DNA of 64,000 nucleotides, taken from the NCBI GenBank assembly GCA_902706205.1, contig CACSKA010000001.1, forward strand, positions 124,001 through 188,000, in the 5' to 3' direction. This document shows positions 9,220 through 19,114 of the stretch, one piece after another; position 1 is the first letter of the stretch; each line of letters starts with the position of its first letter. The translations under genes were made by a program, and so were the position numbers. The notes beneath the pieces are model-generated. The model worked only from the letters and a program-made list of their open reading frames with translations. It did no database searches and was not told the DNA's origin. This DNA is from Chryseobacterium sp. 18061 (GTDB lineage Bacteria > Pseudomonadota > Gammaproteobacteria > Enterobacterales > Enterobacteriaceae).

Positions 9220-12030
9220 ATGCACTCGTGGAAAAATAAACTCGTCGTATCACAATTAGCCGTAGCCTGCGCACTAGCGATCGCATCTCAGGCAAATGCA
9301 GGCACCGATATCTCTAACACAACCTATGAAACTTTTGTTCACCACAACGACACAACCAGTGCCGATGGCGTCTACTACGACGGCTATGTGGGCTGGAATA
9401 ATTACGAAACCACCAGCGTGTATGGCGGTGATATCTATCCGGTTATTAATAATGCTGTCGTTAACGGTGTGATTTCAACGTACTACCTGGATGATGGCCT
9501 CTCTGCAAACAGTAATCAAAATACACTGAATATTAATAACAGTACTATTCACGGTATGATTACATCCCAATGTATGACGACAGACTGTGATAATCGTACA
9601 GCGACTGGATATATCTATGATCGCCTGGCATTGACCGTTGATAACTCAACGATCGATGATAATTATGAGCACTACACTTATAATGGTACTCATACCGATG
9701 GCACACCTGATTCCCACGTTGTTAACGTGTTCGATATGGGCACCGCAATTACCCTTGATCAGGAAGTTGATCTGACCATTCAGAATAACTCTCATGTGGC
9801 AGGTATTACTCTGTCACAAGGTTATGAGTGGGAAGATGTCGACAATAATACCGTCACTACCGGTGTGAACAGTGGTGAAGTATTTAACAACACTATCGTT
9901 GTTAAAGATTCCGTCGTGACGTCAGGCTCATTGAGCGATGAAGGAACTGAAGGCTGGTTTGGCCGTTCTGATAATGCCAGCGATTACGCTAATGAAATGA
10001 CGGCGAATGACGTTGCGCTGGCAGTGATTGCCAATCCTTTGGCCGATAATGCCATGCAGACCACCGCCACATTCAGCAATTCGACCCTGACAGGCGATGT
10101 TGTGTTCTCCAGCAATTTTGATGAGAACTTCTTCCCAGGCGGCGCTGATTCTTATCGTGATACCGATTCCCAAAACGATACCAATGGCTGGGATGGTACC
10201 GATAGCCTGAATCTGACTCTGGATAACGGCAGCAAATGGGTCGGTGCGGCAATGTCTGTGCACCAGGTTGATACTGATGGTGACGGTGTTAATGATTCTA
10301 TAGCGGCAGGCACTGATGCTACCGCAACGCTGTATGACATCAACAAGAATAGCCTGTGGCCATACTCTACCTATGGTTTTGAAAACAATGATTCTGCATT
10401 CAATGAAGCGGGCCATGTTGTTGGCAACCAGGTTTATCAAAGTGGTCTGTTCAACGTCATCCTGGATCACGGTTCAGAGTGGGATACTCGTAAATCGTCC
10501 CTGATCGATACCCTGACCGTAAATAACGGCTCTCAGGTCAACGTTGAAAGTTCTCAGCTGATTTCTGACAGCATCACGCTGAACAATGCTTCAGAAATGC
10601 AGATTGGCGATGGCGGTTATGTTGCTGCTGACAGCGTTAACCTGAACAGCTACAGCACCCTGACCCTGACGGAAGAAACTGCTGAACTGTACGCAAATAC
10701 TGTCAATGTTGATGGTAATGCACAGTTCAATCTGGGCCTGGGCCAGCTGAATACTGCCGATCTGCAACTGACTAACGGCGGCACTTTCAATCTCGACAGC
10801 CGTGACTTCGTGCTGAACGGGGACATGATTAACGGTCACACTAACGATCATAATCAGGCCAATTACGGCTACGGCGTAGTCGCAATGAACTCCGATGGCC
10901 ATCTGGCTGTGAACGGTGACGTTGCTGGTAACTACAAAGTCCGTATCGACAATGCTACCGGCGCGGGGTCTGAGAAAGACTATGAAGGTAATGAGCTGAT
11001 TCGTGTTTATGACGACAACGAAGACACCTCAGCAACCTTCACCGCAGCAAACAAAGCAGATTTAGGTGCTTACACCTATGAAGCTAAACAGACTGGCGAT
11101 ACTGTTGTTCTCCGACAGGGTGAGTTGACTGACTACGCCAACATGGCGCTAAGCATTCCTTCTGCCAACACCAACATCTGGAATCTGCAACAGGATACCC
11201 TCGAAACTCGTCTGAGCAACGCGCGTCATGGCATGGTTGATGACGGCGGCGTTTGGGTGAGCTACTTCGGTGGTAACTTTGATGGTGATAACGGCGTTCT
11301 CAGTTACGATCAGGACGTTAATGGCATCATGGTAGGTCTGGATACTGAGATCAACGGTAACTATGCTAACTGGACCGTGGGTGCAGCAGCGAGTTTCGCT
11401 AAAGGCGATATGAGCGACAAATCTGGTCAGGTTGATCAGGATAGCCAGTCTGCCTACATCTACTCTTCTGCTCGCTGGTCAAATGACGTGTTCTTCGATG
11501 CGAACATGAGCTACAGCCGCTTCAGCAATGACCTCAGCGCGAACATGAGCGATGGTCAGTACGTTGATGGCGACTCCACCAATGATGCATGGGGCTTCGG
11601 TCTGAAACTGGGCTATGACTTTAAATATGACACCGCGGGTTATGTGACGCCTTATGGTGCGATTTCAGGTCTGTTCCAGTCGGGTGATGATTATCGCCTG
11701 AGCAATGATATGCGCATGGATGGTCAGTCTTATGACAGTATGCGTTACGAACTGGGTATCGATACTGGCTACACCTTCACTTATAGCGAAGATCAGGCCC
11801 TGACTCCGTACTTCAAACTGGCCTATGTCTATGACGATGCTGGCAATGATGCGAACGTTAACGGTGACAATATCGATAACGGCGTTAAAGGCTCAGCGGT
11901 ACGTGTAGGTGCTGGTGCGCAGTTCAACTTTACCAAGAAGTTCAGCGCGTATACCGATGCTAACTATCTGGGCGGCGGTGACGTTGACCAGAATTGGGCA
12001 GCAAACGTCGGCGTGAAATACACCTGGTAA
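9220..12030 (+). CDS. autotransporter adhesin, EhaB-like (type Va secretion)
   Basis: A 936-residue surface protein. The signal peptide covers 1-27 (hydrophobic 8-23, cleavage after ANA). The passenger (about 28-670) is rich in Asn, Asp, Ser and Thr with recurring short turns such as NNSTI and NNSHV, as in AIDA/pertactin beta-helices. The translocator barrel begins near 676 (GVWVSYFGGNF) and ends GVKYTW with the terminal aromatic that the Bam complex recognises. The N terminus resembles EhaB of enterohaemorrhagic E. coli, a biofilm and matrix-binding protein; the K-12 gene at this locus (yaiT) is, as I recall, interrupted. No protease motif was seen. The reading frame is intact and a terminator follows at 12039. 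Confidence 0.9.
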   Translation: MHSWKNKLVVSQLAVACALAIASQANAGTDISNTTYETFVHHNDTTSADGVYYDGYVGWNNYETTSVYGGDIYPVINNAVVNGVISTYYLDDGLSANSNQNTLNINNSTIHGMITSQCMTTDCDNRTATGYIYDRLALTVDNSTIDDNYEHYTYNGTHTDGTPDSHVVNVFDMGTAITLDQEVDLTIQNNSHVAGITLSQGYEWEDVDNNTVTTGVNSGEVFNNTIVVKDSVVTSGSLSDEGTEGWFGRSDNASDYANEMTANDVALAVIANPLADNAMQTTATFSNSTLTGDVVFSSNFDENFFPGGADSYRDTDSQNDTNGWDGTDSLNLTLDNGSKWVGAAMSVHQVDTDGDGVNDSIAAGTDATATLYDINKNSLWPYSTYGFENNDSAFNEAGHVVGNQVYQSGLFNVILDHGSEWDTRKSSLIDTLTVNNGSQVNVESSQLISDSITLNNASEMQIGDGGYVAADSVNLNSYSTLTLTEETAELYANTVNVDGNAQFNLGLGQLNTADLQLTNGGTFNLDSRDFVLNGDMINGHTNDHNQANYGYGVVAMNSDGHLAVNGDVAGNYKVRIDNATGAGSEKDYEGNELIRVYDDNEDTSATFTAANKADLGAYTYEAKQTGDTVVLRQGELTDYANMALSIPSANTNIWNLQQDTLETRLSNARHGMVDDGGVWVSYFGGNFDGDNGVLSYDQDVNGIMVGLDTEINGNYANWTVGAAASFAKGDMSDKSGQVDQDSQSAYIYSSARWSNDVFFDANMSYSRFSNDLSANMSDGQYVDGDSTNDAWGFGLKLGYDFKYDTAGYVTPYGAISGLFQSGDDYRLSNDMRMDGQSYDSMRYELGIDTGYTFTYSEDQALTPYFKLAYVYDDAGNDANVNGDNIDNGVKGSAVRVGAGAQFNFTKKFSAYTDANYLGGGDVDQNWAANVGVKYTW

Positions 12031-12038
12031 TAAATCTA

Positions 12039-12067
12039 AGCGGGGAACTGTGTTCCCTGCTTTTTTT
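12039..12067 (+). terminator. intrinsic terminator after the autotransporter gene
   Basis: AGCGGGGAAC, TGT loop, GTTCCCTGCT followed by a T-run (TTTTTTT). One mismatch in a 10-bp stem. It separates the autotransporter from iprA. Confidence 0.85.
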
Positions 12068-12105
12068 ATCATTAACATGGCATTGACACAGGATGTGACA
12101 CTCGC

Positions 12106-12723
12106 ATGTTAGCTGTAAAACCGTTGTCCGCATTTAACGCACTTGATCAGCTCTTTTCCCCGAATGCTTCAACCTTCATCCTTTCTTCACAGGATACGTT
12201 GAGCCTGAATTGCAATGCCTCGGTCGTGACCGTCTTTCGTCAGGGAACGTGTAAAATCGCACGAACCAAGGAAGATATTTTGGTTGCTATCTGTCCTTCA
12301 CCTATGATTCTTGGCCTGGCCGGGCTGTTAGATACCCGAAGAGAAAGTTATCAACTCACCGCGTTGACCCACTGTGAGGCTTATCAGCTGGAAGCTTCGC
12401 AATGCCGGCAATTATTGGATCAGCATCAACTTTGGCGTGAAGCGTTTCATTGGGTAAGCTGGATTGCGAGAGCGCAGGAAGCACGCGATGTGCAACTGAT
12501 TGGCAAAAACTCCTACAGCCAGATCAGGGCAACCTTGCAGGTGATGTCAGGTTGGGATGATTCTTTGCGGACCAGGATCGGTGTGATGAACTATATCCAG
12601 CAACGGACACATATTTCCCGCTCGGTGATTGCAGAAGTCCTTGCCGCGCTACGCGCCGGAAACTATATCGAAATGAATAAGGGCAAGCTGGTTTCCATAC
12701 ACCGCTTGCCCCTTGAGTATTGA
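12106..12723 (+). CDS. iprA: IprA (YaiV), winged-helix regulator influencing peroxide resistance
   Basis: A 205-residue protein with a CRP-like N-terminal beta-roll (about 20-110) and a C-terminal winged helix (about 150-200). The last 60 residues, including the helix-turn-helix HISRSVIAEVLAALRAGNYIEM, match E. coli YaiV very closely, while the N-terminal half is more divergent. YaiV was named IprA in Salmonella, where it lowers hydrogen peroxide resistance. The beta-roll lacks an obvious cAMP-binding signature, so its effector is unknown. It is convergent with ampH, leaving only 3 bp between stops. Confidence 0.88.
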   Translation: MLAVKPLSAFNALDQLFSPNASTFILSSQDTLSLNCNASVVTVFRQGTCKIARTKEDILVAICPSPMILGLAGLLDTRRESYQLTALTHCEAYQLEASQCRQLLDQHQLWREAFHWVSWIARAQEARDVQLIGKNSYSQIRATLQVMSGWDDSLRTRIGVMNYIQQRTHISRSVIAEVLAALRAGNYIEMNKGKLVSIHRLPLEY

Positions 12724-12726
12724 CGA

Positions 12727-13893
12727 TCAGGACGCGGGAACGACCAGCGGTTTATTGCCACTCAGCTCTGCGACCAGATTGTTAACGCCGTCACTCATAT
12801 TCACAAAGCGAGTCAATGGGGAACGGGTTACGACCACGAAAGCCCCGACGTTATGCTGCGGGATCATTGCCATATAGGTAATGAATCCGCCGCCACCGCC
12901 TGTTTTCTGAATAATGCCCGGACGCCCATTTTTCGGCGCCATATAGACCCAGCCCATACCCAATGCCGTGGCTTTTCCCGGCACGTCCATACCGATCACT
13001 CGGGTTAACTGGGTACGCTGATAGATAAGCGTTTGCATCCGGTCAGCTTGTTGATTACGGGTATAAAAATCAGAAGACAAGAATTGCTGCATCCAGCGCA
13101 TCATATCCCCTGGCGTGGAATACACCCCACCGCTGCCAATGGCCGCCAGCGTGTTATTGCATGGGCTGGCCCCTTTTTCCGCTACCATCAAGCGCTGGCA
13201 CTGATCCGGTGAGGGAGTAAACGTGGTGTCTTTCATCCCCAATGGGCGAGTGATTTGCTCTTCAAAAAGCTGCGGATACGGTTTACCTGCGGCGGTGCTC
13301 AATGCATCGGCCAGAAGATCAAATGCCAGATTTGAGTAAGCCGCCTGGGTTCCCGGCGCAGTTTTCAACGTCGCGGTGCTGAGCCAGTTCCAGCGCTGAT
13401 TATGCGTTGGCCAGACAAAAACAGGACGATGCGCCGCACCACCGGGCTGTTCACGCGGCAGGCTGCTGGTATGCGTCGCCAGATTCACCAGCGTAATCGG
13501 TTTCCCTTGATACTTAGGCACGCTTGCACCCGGCGGAGCATATTTACTCAGTGGGTCATTCAGCTTCACCACGCCCTGATCGAGCAGTTTCACCAGCATT
13601 TCACTGGTCATCAGTTTGCTCAATGAGGCAATGCGGATCACAGAATCCAGTTGCGGATGGAGGTTGCTTCCAGGTCGAGTTTCTCCGAAGCTGCGAAACA
13701 CGCGCTGGTTACCGTCAATAACCACCAGTGCCATACCCGTCGCGCCGCTACCGAAGTAGATATGATTGGCGTATCGGTCGACAATATCTGAGGCAAAAAC
13801 CGGGTCCGGAGAAGTTTGTGCGGCCTGAGCGACAGGCAACGAAGCAGCACACAGCGCCGCAAAAAATAGCAGACTACGTTTCAAGGAAAGCAT
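12727..13893 (-). CDS. ampH: AmpH, penicillin-binding D,D-carboxypeptidase/endopeptidase
   Basis: AmpH is a periplasmic class-C-type penicillin-binding protein that trims peptidoglycan stem peptides. The 388 residues begin with a signal peptide (cleavage near AQA, residues 23-25). The three serine-acyltransferase motifs are intact: SLSK at 90-93 with S90 as nucleophile, YSN at 186-188, and KTG at 330-332. The Shine-Dalgarno is weak. Gene order ampH-sbmA is conserved in enterics, but here a cysteine hydrolase gene lies between them. Confidence 0.95.
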   Translation of the reverse strand: MLSLKRSLLFFAALCAASLPVAQAAQTSPDPVFASDIVDRYANHIYFGSGATGMALVVIDGNQRVFRSFGETRPGSNLHPQLDSVIRIASLSKLMTSEMLVKLLDQGVVKLNDPLSKYAPPGASVPKYQGKPITLVNLATHTSSLPREQPGGAAHRPVFVWPTHNQRWNWLSTATLKTAPGTQAAYSNLAFDLLADALSTAAGKPYPQLFEEQITRPLGMKDTTFTPSPDQCQRLMVAEKGASPCNNTLAAIGSGGVYSTPGDMMRWMQQFLSSDFYTRNQQADRMQTLIYQRTQLTRVIGMDVPGKATALGMGWVYMAPKNGRPGIIQKTGGGGGFITYMAMIPQHNVGAFVVVTRSPLTRFVNMSDGVNNLVAELSGNKPLVVPAS

Positions 13894-14084
13894 CCATGAA
13901 TTGAAATGGAAAGATAATGCGTATTTATACTATTAAACGCCCACTTGCAAAGCGCCTTTACGCCGGAATTGCACAAGAAAAACGTAACGACGGGTAAATA
14001 TGGCGGTTTTTGTGCCTGCCTCTACGCGCTTTTGTGAACTCACGCGTATGATAGCCTCAATGTTCACAACCTGTTACGGAGAAA

Positions 14085-14621
14085 ATGATGTCGGATAAGC
14101 ACGTTGTCATGGTAGTTGATATGCAAAACAGTGTTTTCGAAACGCCGCGTCGTGAGCAACAGGAATGCGTCTCGCAGGTGAACCGGCTGATTCGTGCCGC
14201 TGACCGTGTAATCTTTATTCAGCACATCGAAGAAGGTGGTCTGGAAGAGGGGAGTCACGGCTTTGCATTATTGCCAGATCTTGAGCAGCCGAGTGGCGCG
14301 CTCTACGTCACCAAAACTGCCTGTGATGCTTTTTATAAAACCGAGCTGGAACGTGTGCTGGCAGAAAACGACATTACCGCTTTTGTGATGTGCGGCTGCG
14401 CCACGGATTACTGTGTGGACACGACGCTGAAAGTCGGCGCCAGCAAAGGCTATCAAATCACCGTCGCCGAAGATGCACACACCACTGCCAACCGCCCGGC
14501 TGTTGAAGCCGCAACGCTCATCGCACACTACAACGAAGTCTGGCGCACGCTCACGGTGCCCGGAAATCCGCTCAGTGTGAAACCCGTCGATACAATTGTT
14601 ACGCAATGGCATACGAACTAA
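14085..14621 (+). CDS. isochorismatase-like cysteine hydrolase
   Basis: A 178-residue cytoplasmic protein of the isochorismatase-like superfamily, which hydrolyses C-N bonds of small amides (nicotinamide, ureidoacrylate, N-carbamoyl compounds). The Asp-Lys-Cys triad appears as D12 (VVDMQN), K77 (VTKTACDAF) and C110 (ATDYCVDTT). Nicotinamidases carry a metal-binding DxHxxxH segment that I do not see, so the substrate is open. The Shine-Dalgarno is ACGGAGA before tandem ATG codons. It is inserted between ampH and sbmA, which are neighbours in E. coli. Confidence 0.88.
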   Translation: MMSDKHVVMVVDMQNSVFETPRREQQECVSQVNRLIRAADRVIFIQHIEEGGLEEGSHGFALLPDLEQPSGALYVTKTACDAFYKTELERVLAENDITAFVMCGCATDYCVDTTLKVGASKGYQITVAEDAHTTANRPAVEAATLIAHYNEVWRTLTVPGNPLSVKPVDTIVTQWHTN

Positions 14622-14746
14622 GCGTTTTCTCATCGGTCTCATTCACGGTCAACCCAGCTTCACCTTTTGTCGTGGTGATGGCTGCGGCGATTTTTTCGTA
14701 GAACACAGCAACCTTAAAACGATAAGAAGTTAGCAGGAGAGCATGT

Positions 14747-15967
14747 ATGTTTAAGTCTTTTTTCCCTAAGCCGGGACCCTTTTTTCTCTCGGCGGCAATT
14801 TGGGCACTCATCGCCGTCATATTCTGGCAGGTAGGTGGGGGTAATTGGTTGCTTCATATTGTCGGCGCTTCCGGCGATATCCCGATCAGCGCGGCACGTT
14901 TTTGGTCTCTCGACTACCTCGTGTTCTATGCCTACTACCTGGTTTGTGTGTTGGTCTTTGCGCTGTTCTGGTGTCTTTACAGCCCGCACCGCTGGCAGTA
15001 CTGGTCGATTCTCGGCACCTCTCTGATAATCTTCGTGACCTGGTTCCTGGTCGAAGTGGGGGTGGCGGTTAATGCCTGGTATGCGCCATTCTACGATCTC
15101 ATCCAGAGCGCGCTTTCTGCCCCGCATAAAGTGAGCATCGGTCAGTTTTACCATGAAGTTGGGGTGTTCCTCGGCATTGCGCTGATCGCCGTGGTGATTG
15201 GAGTGATGAATAACTTTTTCGTCAGCCACTACGTCTTCCGCTGGCGTTCCGCGATGAACGAATACTACATGGAGAATTGGCAGCGACTGCGTCACATCGA
15301 AGGTGCTGCACAGCGTGTGCAGGAAGACACCATGCGCTTTGCGTCGACCCTTGAAGATATGGGCGTCAGCTTTATCAACGCCATCATGACCCTGATTGCC
15401 TTTCTGCCGGTGCTGGTGACGCTATCGGCGCACGTGCCTGACCTGCCGATTGTCGGCCATCTGCCGTATGGCCTGGTGATCGCCGCTATTGTCTGGTCGT
15501 TGATGGGGACGGGCCTGTTAGCCGTGGTTGGTATCAAACTTCCGGGGCTGAATTTCAAAAACCAGCGCGTTGAAGCGGCCTACCGTAAAGAACTGGTTTA
15601 TGGTGAAGATGATGCGTCTCGCGCCACGCCGCCGACGGTTCGCGAACTGTTCAGCGCTGTGCGTCACAACTATTTTCGTCTCTATTTTCACTACATGTAC
15701 TTCAACATAGCGCGAATTCTTTACCTGCAGGTAGACAATGTTTTCGGACTGTTTTTACTGTTCCCGTCGATTGTTGCCGGTACGATTACGCTGGGGTTAA
15801 TGACGCAGATAACCAACGTTTTCGGTCAGGTTCGCGGTTCGTTCCAGTACCTGATCAGTTCCTGGACGACGCTGGTGGAACTGATGTCTATCTACAAACG
15901 TCTGCGCAGCTTCGAGCGTGAGCTGGATAACATGCCAGAGCAGGAAATTACTCAATCATATAGCTAA
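14747..15967 (+). CDS. sbmA: SbmA, peptide antibiotic uptake transporter
   Basis: An inner-membrane protein that imports microcins B17 and J25, proline-rich antimicrobial peptides and bleomycin using the proton gradient. The 406 residues match E. coli SbmA nearly throughout. About eight hydrophobic helices are visible; no ATPase domain is attached, as expected for the SbmA/BacA family. The Shine-Dalgarno is CAGGAGAGC. yaiW follows after 14 bp, so the two are likely co-transcribed. Confidence 0.97.
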   Translation: MFKSFFPKPGPFFLSAAIWALIAVIFWQVGGGNWLLHIVGASGDIPISAARFWSLDYLVFYAYYLVCVLVFALFWCLYSPHRWQYWSILGTSLIIFVTWFLVEVGVAVNAWYAPFYDLIQSALSAPHKVSIGQFYHEVGVFLGIALIAVVIGVMNNFFVSHYVFRWRSAMNEYYMENWQRLRHIEGAAQRVQEDTMRFASTLEDMGVSFINAIMTLIAFLPVLVTLSAHVPDLPIVGHLPYGLVIAAIVWSLMGTGLLAVVGIKLPGLNFKNQRVEAAYRKELVYGEDDASRATPPTVRELFSAVRHNYFRLYFHYMYFNIARILYLQVDNVFGLFLLFPSIVAGTITLGLMTQITNVFGQVRGSFQYLISSWTTLVELMSIYKRLRSFERELDNMPEQEITQSYS

Positions 15968-15981
15968 CACAGGGATGCACG

Positions 15982-17091
15982 ATGGCGGTTGCTGTAATAC
16001 GCAAGATTTCCCCCTCACTGGGACTGCTCGCTGGCATTATTCTGGCGGGCTGTACCAGCCAGAAACCGGTGCTGAAAGAAGGTGAAAAACCGGTAGATGT
16101 TGCCGCTGTGGTTCGGCAGAAAATGCCAACCAGTGTGAAAGACCGGGAGGCCTGGGCACAAAGCATCGCCAAAGCCTTTGAAAGCCAAAATCTGGCGCCG
16201 ACGGAGGAAAATGTCTGTTCGGTACTGGCGGTCGCACAGCAAGAGTCAAACTATCAGGCCGATCCCGCCGTGCCGGGTTTGAGCAAAATCGCCTGGCAGG
16301 AAATCGACCGTCGGGCGCAGAAGGTGCACGTGCCGCTTTTTTTAGTGCATACGGCGCTAAAAATCACTTCGCCGAACGGGAAAACCTACAGCGAGCGGCT
16401 TGATACAGTGAAAACCGAAAAGCAGCTCAGCGCCATATTTGATGACTTTATTGGCATGGTGCCGATGGGGCAAACACTGTTCGGCTCACTGAACCCGGTA
16501 CACACAGGCGGCCCGATGCAGGTGAGTATTGCCTTCGCCGAAGCCCACGACAGCGGATATCCATGGGAAATGGACGGCACCGTGCGTCAGGAAGTCTTCT
16601 CGCTGCGCGGTGGCCTGTGGTTTGGCAGCTATCATTTGCTGAATTACCCGGCCAACTATTCCGCGCCGCTTTACCGTTTTGCTGATTTCAATGCTGGCTG
16701 GTACGCGAGCCGCAACGCTGCGTTCCAAAATGCGGTCAGTAAAGCAAGTGGCGTGAAGCTGGCGCTGGACGGCGATTTGATTCGGTATGACAGCGATGAC
16801 GCGGGGAAAACAGAACTTGCTGTGCAGAAGCTGGCATCGAAGCTGTCGATGAGCAACAGCGAAATCCACCAGCAATTGCAAAAAGGCGACAGCCAGGATT
16901 TCGAAGAAACAGCGTTGTACCGCGGCGTGTATAAGCTCGCAGACGCAAAAGCCGGGAAGGCGTTAGTGCGAGAAATGCTGCCGGGGATCCAACTTGAGAG
17001 CCCGAAAATCACCCGTAATCTTACAACCGCATGGTTTGCAAAACGCGTGGATGACCGCCGGGCCAGCTGCATGGCGTTGGGTCAGAAATAA
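15982..17091 (+). CDS. yaiW: YaiW, surface-exposed outer-membrane lipoprotein
   Basis: A 369-residue lipoprotein with the lipobox LAGC; C24 would be acylated. The mature part matches E. coli YaiW closely. YaiW is known to act with SbmA in uptake of proline-rich peptides, consistent with its place 14 bp downstream of sbmA. Its 3' end overlaps the convergent yaiY gene by 10 bp. Confidence 0.95.
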   Translation: MAVAVIRKISPSLGLLAGIILAGCTSQKPVLKEGEKPVDVAAVVRQKMPTSVKDREAWAQSIAKAFESQNLAPTEENVCSVLAVAQQESNYQADPAVPGLSKIAWQEIDRRAQKVHVPLFLVHTALKITSPNGKTYSERLDTVKTEKQLSAIFDDFIGMVPMGQTLFGSLNPVHTGGPMQVSIAFAEAHDSGYPWEMDGTVRQEVFSLRGGLWFGSYHLLNYPANYSAPLYRFADFNAGWYASRNAAFQNAVSKASGVKLALDGDLIRYDSDDAGKTELAVQKLASKLSMSNSEIHQQLQKGDSQDFEETALYRGVYKLADAKAGKALVREMLPGIQLESPKITRNLTTAWFAKRVDDRRASCMALGQK

Positions 17092-17384
17092 CGACGACAG
17101 CGCATGATGAGGGCGAGCAGGCCAAGGATGGCGCTGCCTGTCAGGAAGGGAACCAGTCCAAACAGAATCCCAACGGCAAACCCGATTTCGACATGAGGGC
17201 GACCGCTGTCCTGAATTTGCATAAGATGCTCGAACACGCCAGGCGCATGCACCAGCATATTTAGCAGCTGCGCGCCCGCCCAGAAACAGAACAGGACGAA
17301 TAGCGCGTACGCGATATTACCTGGTGTGGAGGATTCCTTTTTTTTCCCGGCAATGATTGCTCTGGGTAAAGTGAACTCAGCCAT
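17082..17384 (-). CDS. yaiY: YaiY, small inner-membrane protein (DUF2755)
   Basis: A 100-residue protein with two membrane helices. The start at 17384 is chosen over an upstream in-frame ATG at 17489 because a perfect AGGAGG sits 7 nt before it and the protein then begins MAEFTL, as in E. coli (MADFTL). Function is unknown. Its stop lies inside the end of yaiW on the other strand. Confidence 0.92.
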   Translation of the reverse strand: MAEFTLPRAIIAGKKKESSTPGNIAYALFVLFCFWAGAQLLNMLVHAPGVFEHLMQIQDSGRPHVEIGFAVGILFGLVPFLTGSAILGLLALIMRCRRYF

Positions 17385-17662
17385 AATGACCTCCTGATAC
17401 TTCTTTCGCACTGACGGAGTCAGGCGATTATTCTGCTGGCTGATGCCAGGTTGGTTCTGGTAATTCTGACAGTAGAAGATGATTGTCAATATCAGATTCG
17501 TGGTAATTTCAGCTCGGGAATGTTCTTATTTTTGGCTTTTTCAGGCTGAGTCACAAAGATGTGCCTTAAGTGAAACTGAAGGGATGTTAAATATTTGCTA
17601 AGTACCGCGCAGACGGCGGTCTGGGAATGTGCGAGTATGCTTTTTTCTTTTGCGGAGTCGTT

Positions 17663-17881
17663 ATGAAACTGCCTGATAAAATCCGCCGTGACTGGCACTA
17701 CTATGCTTTTGCCATTGGCCTGATTTTTATACTCAACGGTGTGGTCGGGCTGTTGGGCTTTGAAGCGAAGGGTTGGCAAACTTATGCCGTTGGAATGGTG
17801 ACATGGGTTATCAGTTTCTGGCTGGCGGGGTTTATTATTCGCCGTCGTCCTCTGCAAGAAGAAGAGCAGTCCGAGGCATAA
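17663..17881 (+). CDS. yaiZ: YaiZ, small inner-membrane protein (DUF2754)
   Basis: A 72-residue protein with two membrane helices joined by a short loop. Residues 4-60 are nearly identical to E. coli YaiZ. The start at 17663 has a GGAG Shine-Dalgarno 7 nt upstream; an upstream ATG at 17627 in frame would add 12 unlikely residues. Function is unknown. Confidence 0.92.
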   Translation: MKLPDKIRRDWHYYAFAIGLIFILNGVVGLLGFEAKGWQTYAVGMVTWVISFWLAGFIIRRRPLQEEEQSEA

Positions 17882-17882
17882 A

Positions 17883-17906
17883 CCGGGCAGCGTAAATGCC
17901 ACCCGG
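17883..17906. repeat. REP-like palindrome between yaiZ and ddlA
   Basis: CCGGGCA, GCGTAAA loop, TGCC-A-CCCGG forms a stem with one unpaired base. Composition and site (between convergent genes) suit an enterobacterial REP unit or a terminator without T-run. Confidence 0.5.
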
Positions 17907-17917
17907 CAGAATGAAAA

Positions 17918-19018
17918 CTATCCGTTCATGGTGGTCTTCAGTGCCGCATTGGCCTGATGACGCTCCAGCGCCAGTTCAATCAGGCGAGTAATCAGGCTGG
18001 TGTAATCCAGGCCGCTCGCCTGCCAAAGCTTCGGATACATGCTGATGTTGGTAAAGCCAGGCAGCGTGTTGATTTCATTAATGACGACTTCATTTTCCGC
18101 CGTCAGGAACACATCCACGCGCGCCATGCCGCTGCAGCCCAGGGCCTGATACGCTTCAATCGCCGTCTGGCGGATCTTTTCGTTCACCGCCGGATCGATA
18201 GCCGCAGGTACGACGACTTTTGCACCGACGTCATCAATGTATTTGGTGTCGTAGGCATAGAATTCGCTGTTCAACACAATTTCACCGCAGGTGCTGGCCT
18301 GTGGTTCGTCATTACCGAGCACCGCACATTCAATTTCGCGCCCGTTAATGCCGGTTTCAACCACGACTTTGCTGTCGAATTCGAACGCCAGCGCGACGGC
18401 CTGATGATACTGCTCTTCGCTTTTCACTTTACTTACGCCAACGGAAGAACCCTGATTAGCCGGTTTCACAAACATCGGCAGACCTAGTTTTTCTGTCATA
18501 TCGGCAAAACTGAATTTATTACGGTTGGAACGGGTCAGCGTCACGAATGGCGCAATCGCCAGCCCGGCATCGCGCAGCAGGCGCTTGGTGACGTCTTTAT
18601 CCATACAGGCGGCGGAGCTCAACACATCGGAGCCGACAAACGGTAAGTTCGCCATACGCAGCATCCCTTGCAGGGAACCGTCTTCACCGAGCGTGCCGTG
18701 AACAATCGGGAAAATAACATCAATGGATGGCAGCGGCTGGCCAGTTCCAGCGTTGATCAGCTGCCCTGAGGCTTTACCGGGGATCTGGGCCAGCGTAATG
18801 TCGGAAGGGCGCAGGGCGATTCGGGCTGGATCCTGAGCATTCAGCAGATAGCGACTGGCGTCGTTGATATGCCATTCACCCTGCTTATCAATGCCCAGCA
18901 ACACTACCTCAAAACGCGTATTATCCATCGCTTCGACAATGTTCTTTGCCGACTGCAAAGAGACTTCATGCTCCGCCGATTTACCGCCAAAGACGACTCC
19001 AACCCGCAACTTAGCCAT
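17918..19018 (-). CDS. ddlA: D-alanine--D-alanine ligase A
   Basis: DdlA joins two D-Ala with ATP for the peptidoglycan stem peptide. The ATP-grasp fold is recognisable, with [16 protein letters not shown] in the nucleotide site and [11 protein letters not shown] near the C terminus carrying Mg-binding residues. The start at 19018 (MAKLRVG) gives 366 residues, near E. coli's 364; in-frame ATGs at 19030 and 19057 are possible but give longer proteins. It is divergent from the extensin-like gene. Confidence 0.96.
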   Translation of the reverse strand: MAKLRVGVVFGGKSAEHEVSLQSAKNIVEAMDNTRFEVVLLGIDKQGEWHINDASRYLLNAQDPARIALRPSDITLAQIPGKASGQLINAGTGQPLPSIDVIFPIVHGTLGEDGSLQGMLRMANLPFVGSDVLSSAACMDKDVTKRLLRDAGLAIAPFVTLTRSNRNKFSFADMTEKLGLPMFVKPANQGSSVGVSKVKSEEQYHQAVALAFEFDSKVVVETGINGREIECAVLGNDEPQASTCGEIVLNSEFYAYDTKYIDDVGAKVVVPAAIDPAVNEKIRQTAIEAYQALGCSGMARVDVFLTAENEVVINEINTLPGFTNISMYPKLWQASGLDYTSLITRLIELALERHQANAALKTTMNG

Positions 19019-19114
19019 TTCTACATCCATCCACAGAAAATACAAAGCCGATACCATAGCACGTGATTCCTGGGGCTTCTGCCATAATCTTAGTTTTCAG
19101 CGTCGGGAGAAATA

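Noticed and set aside
9928..10470. 180-codon minus-strand frame within the autotransporter gene
   Set aside because: It lies opposite the repetitive passenger region, where stop codons are rare on both strands; there is no Shine-Dalgarno or family match.
16015..16249. Overlapping minus-strand frames within the 5' part of yaiW
   Set aside because: They are shadows of yaiW, whose lipobox and full-length similarity to E. coli YaiW fix the coding strand.
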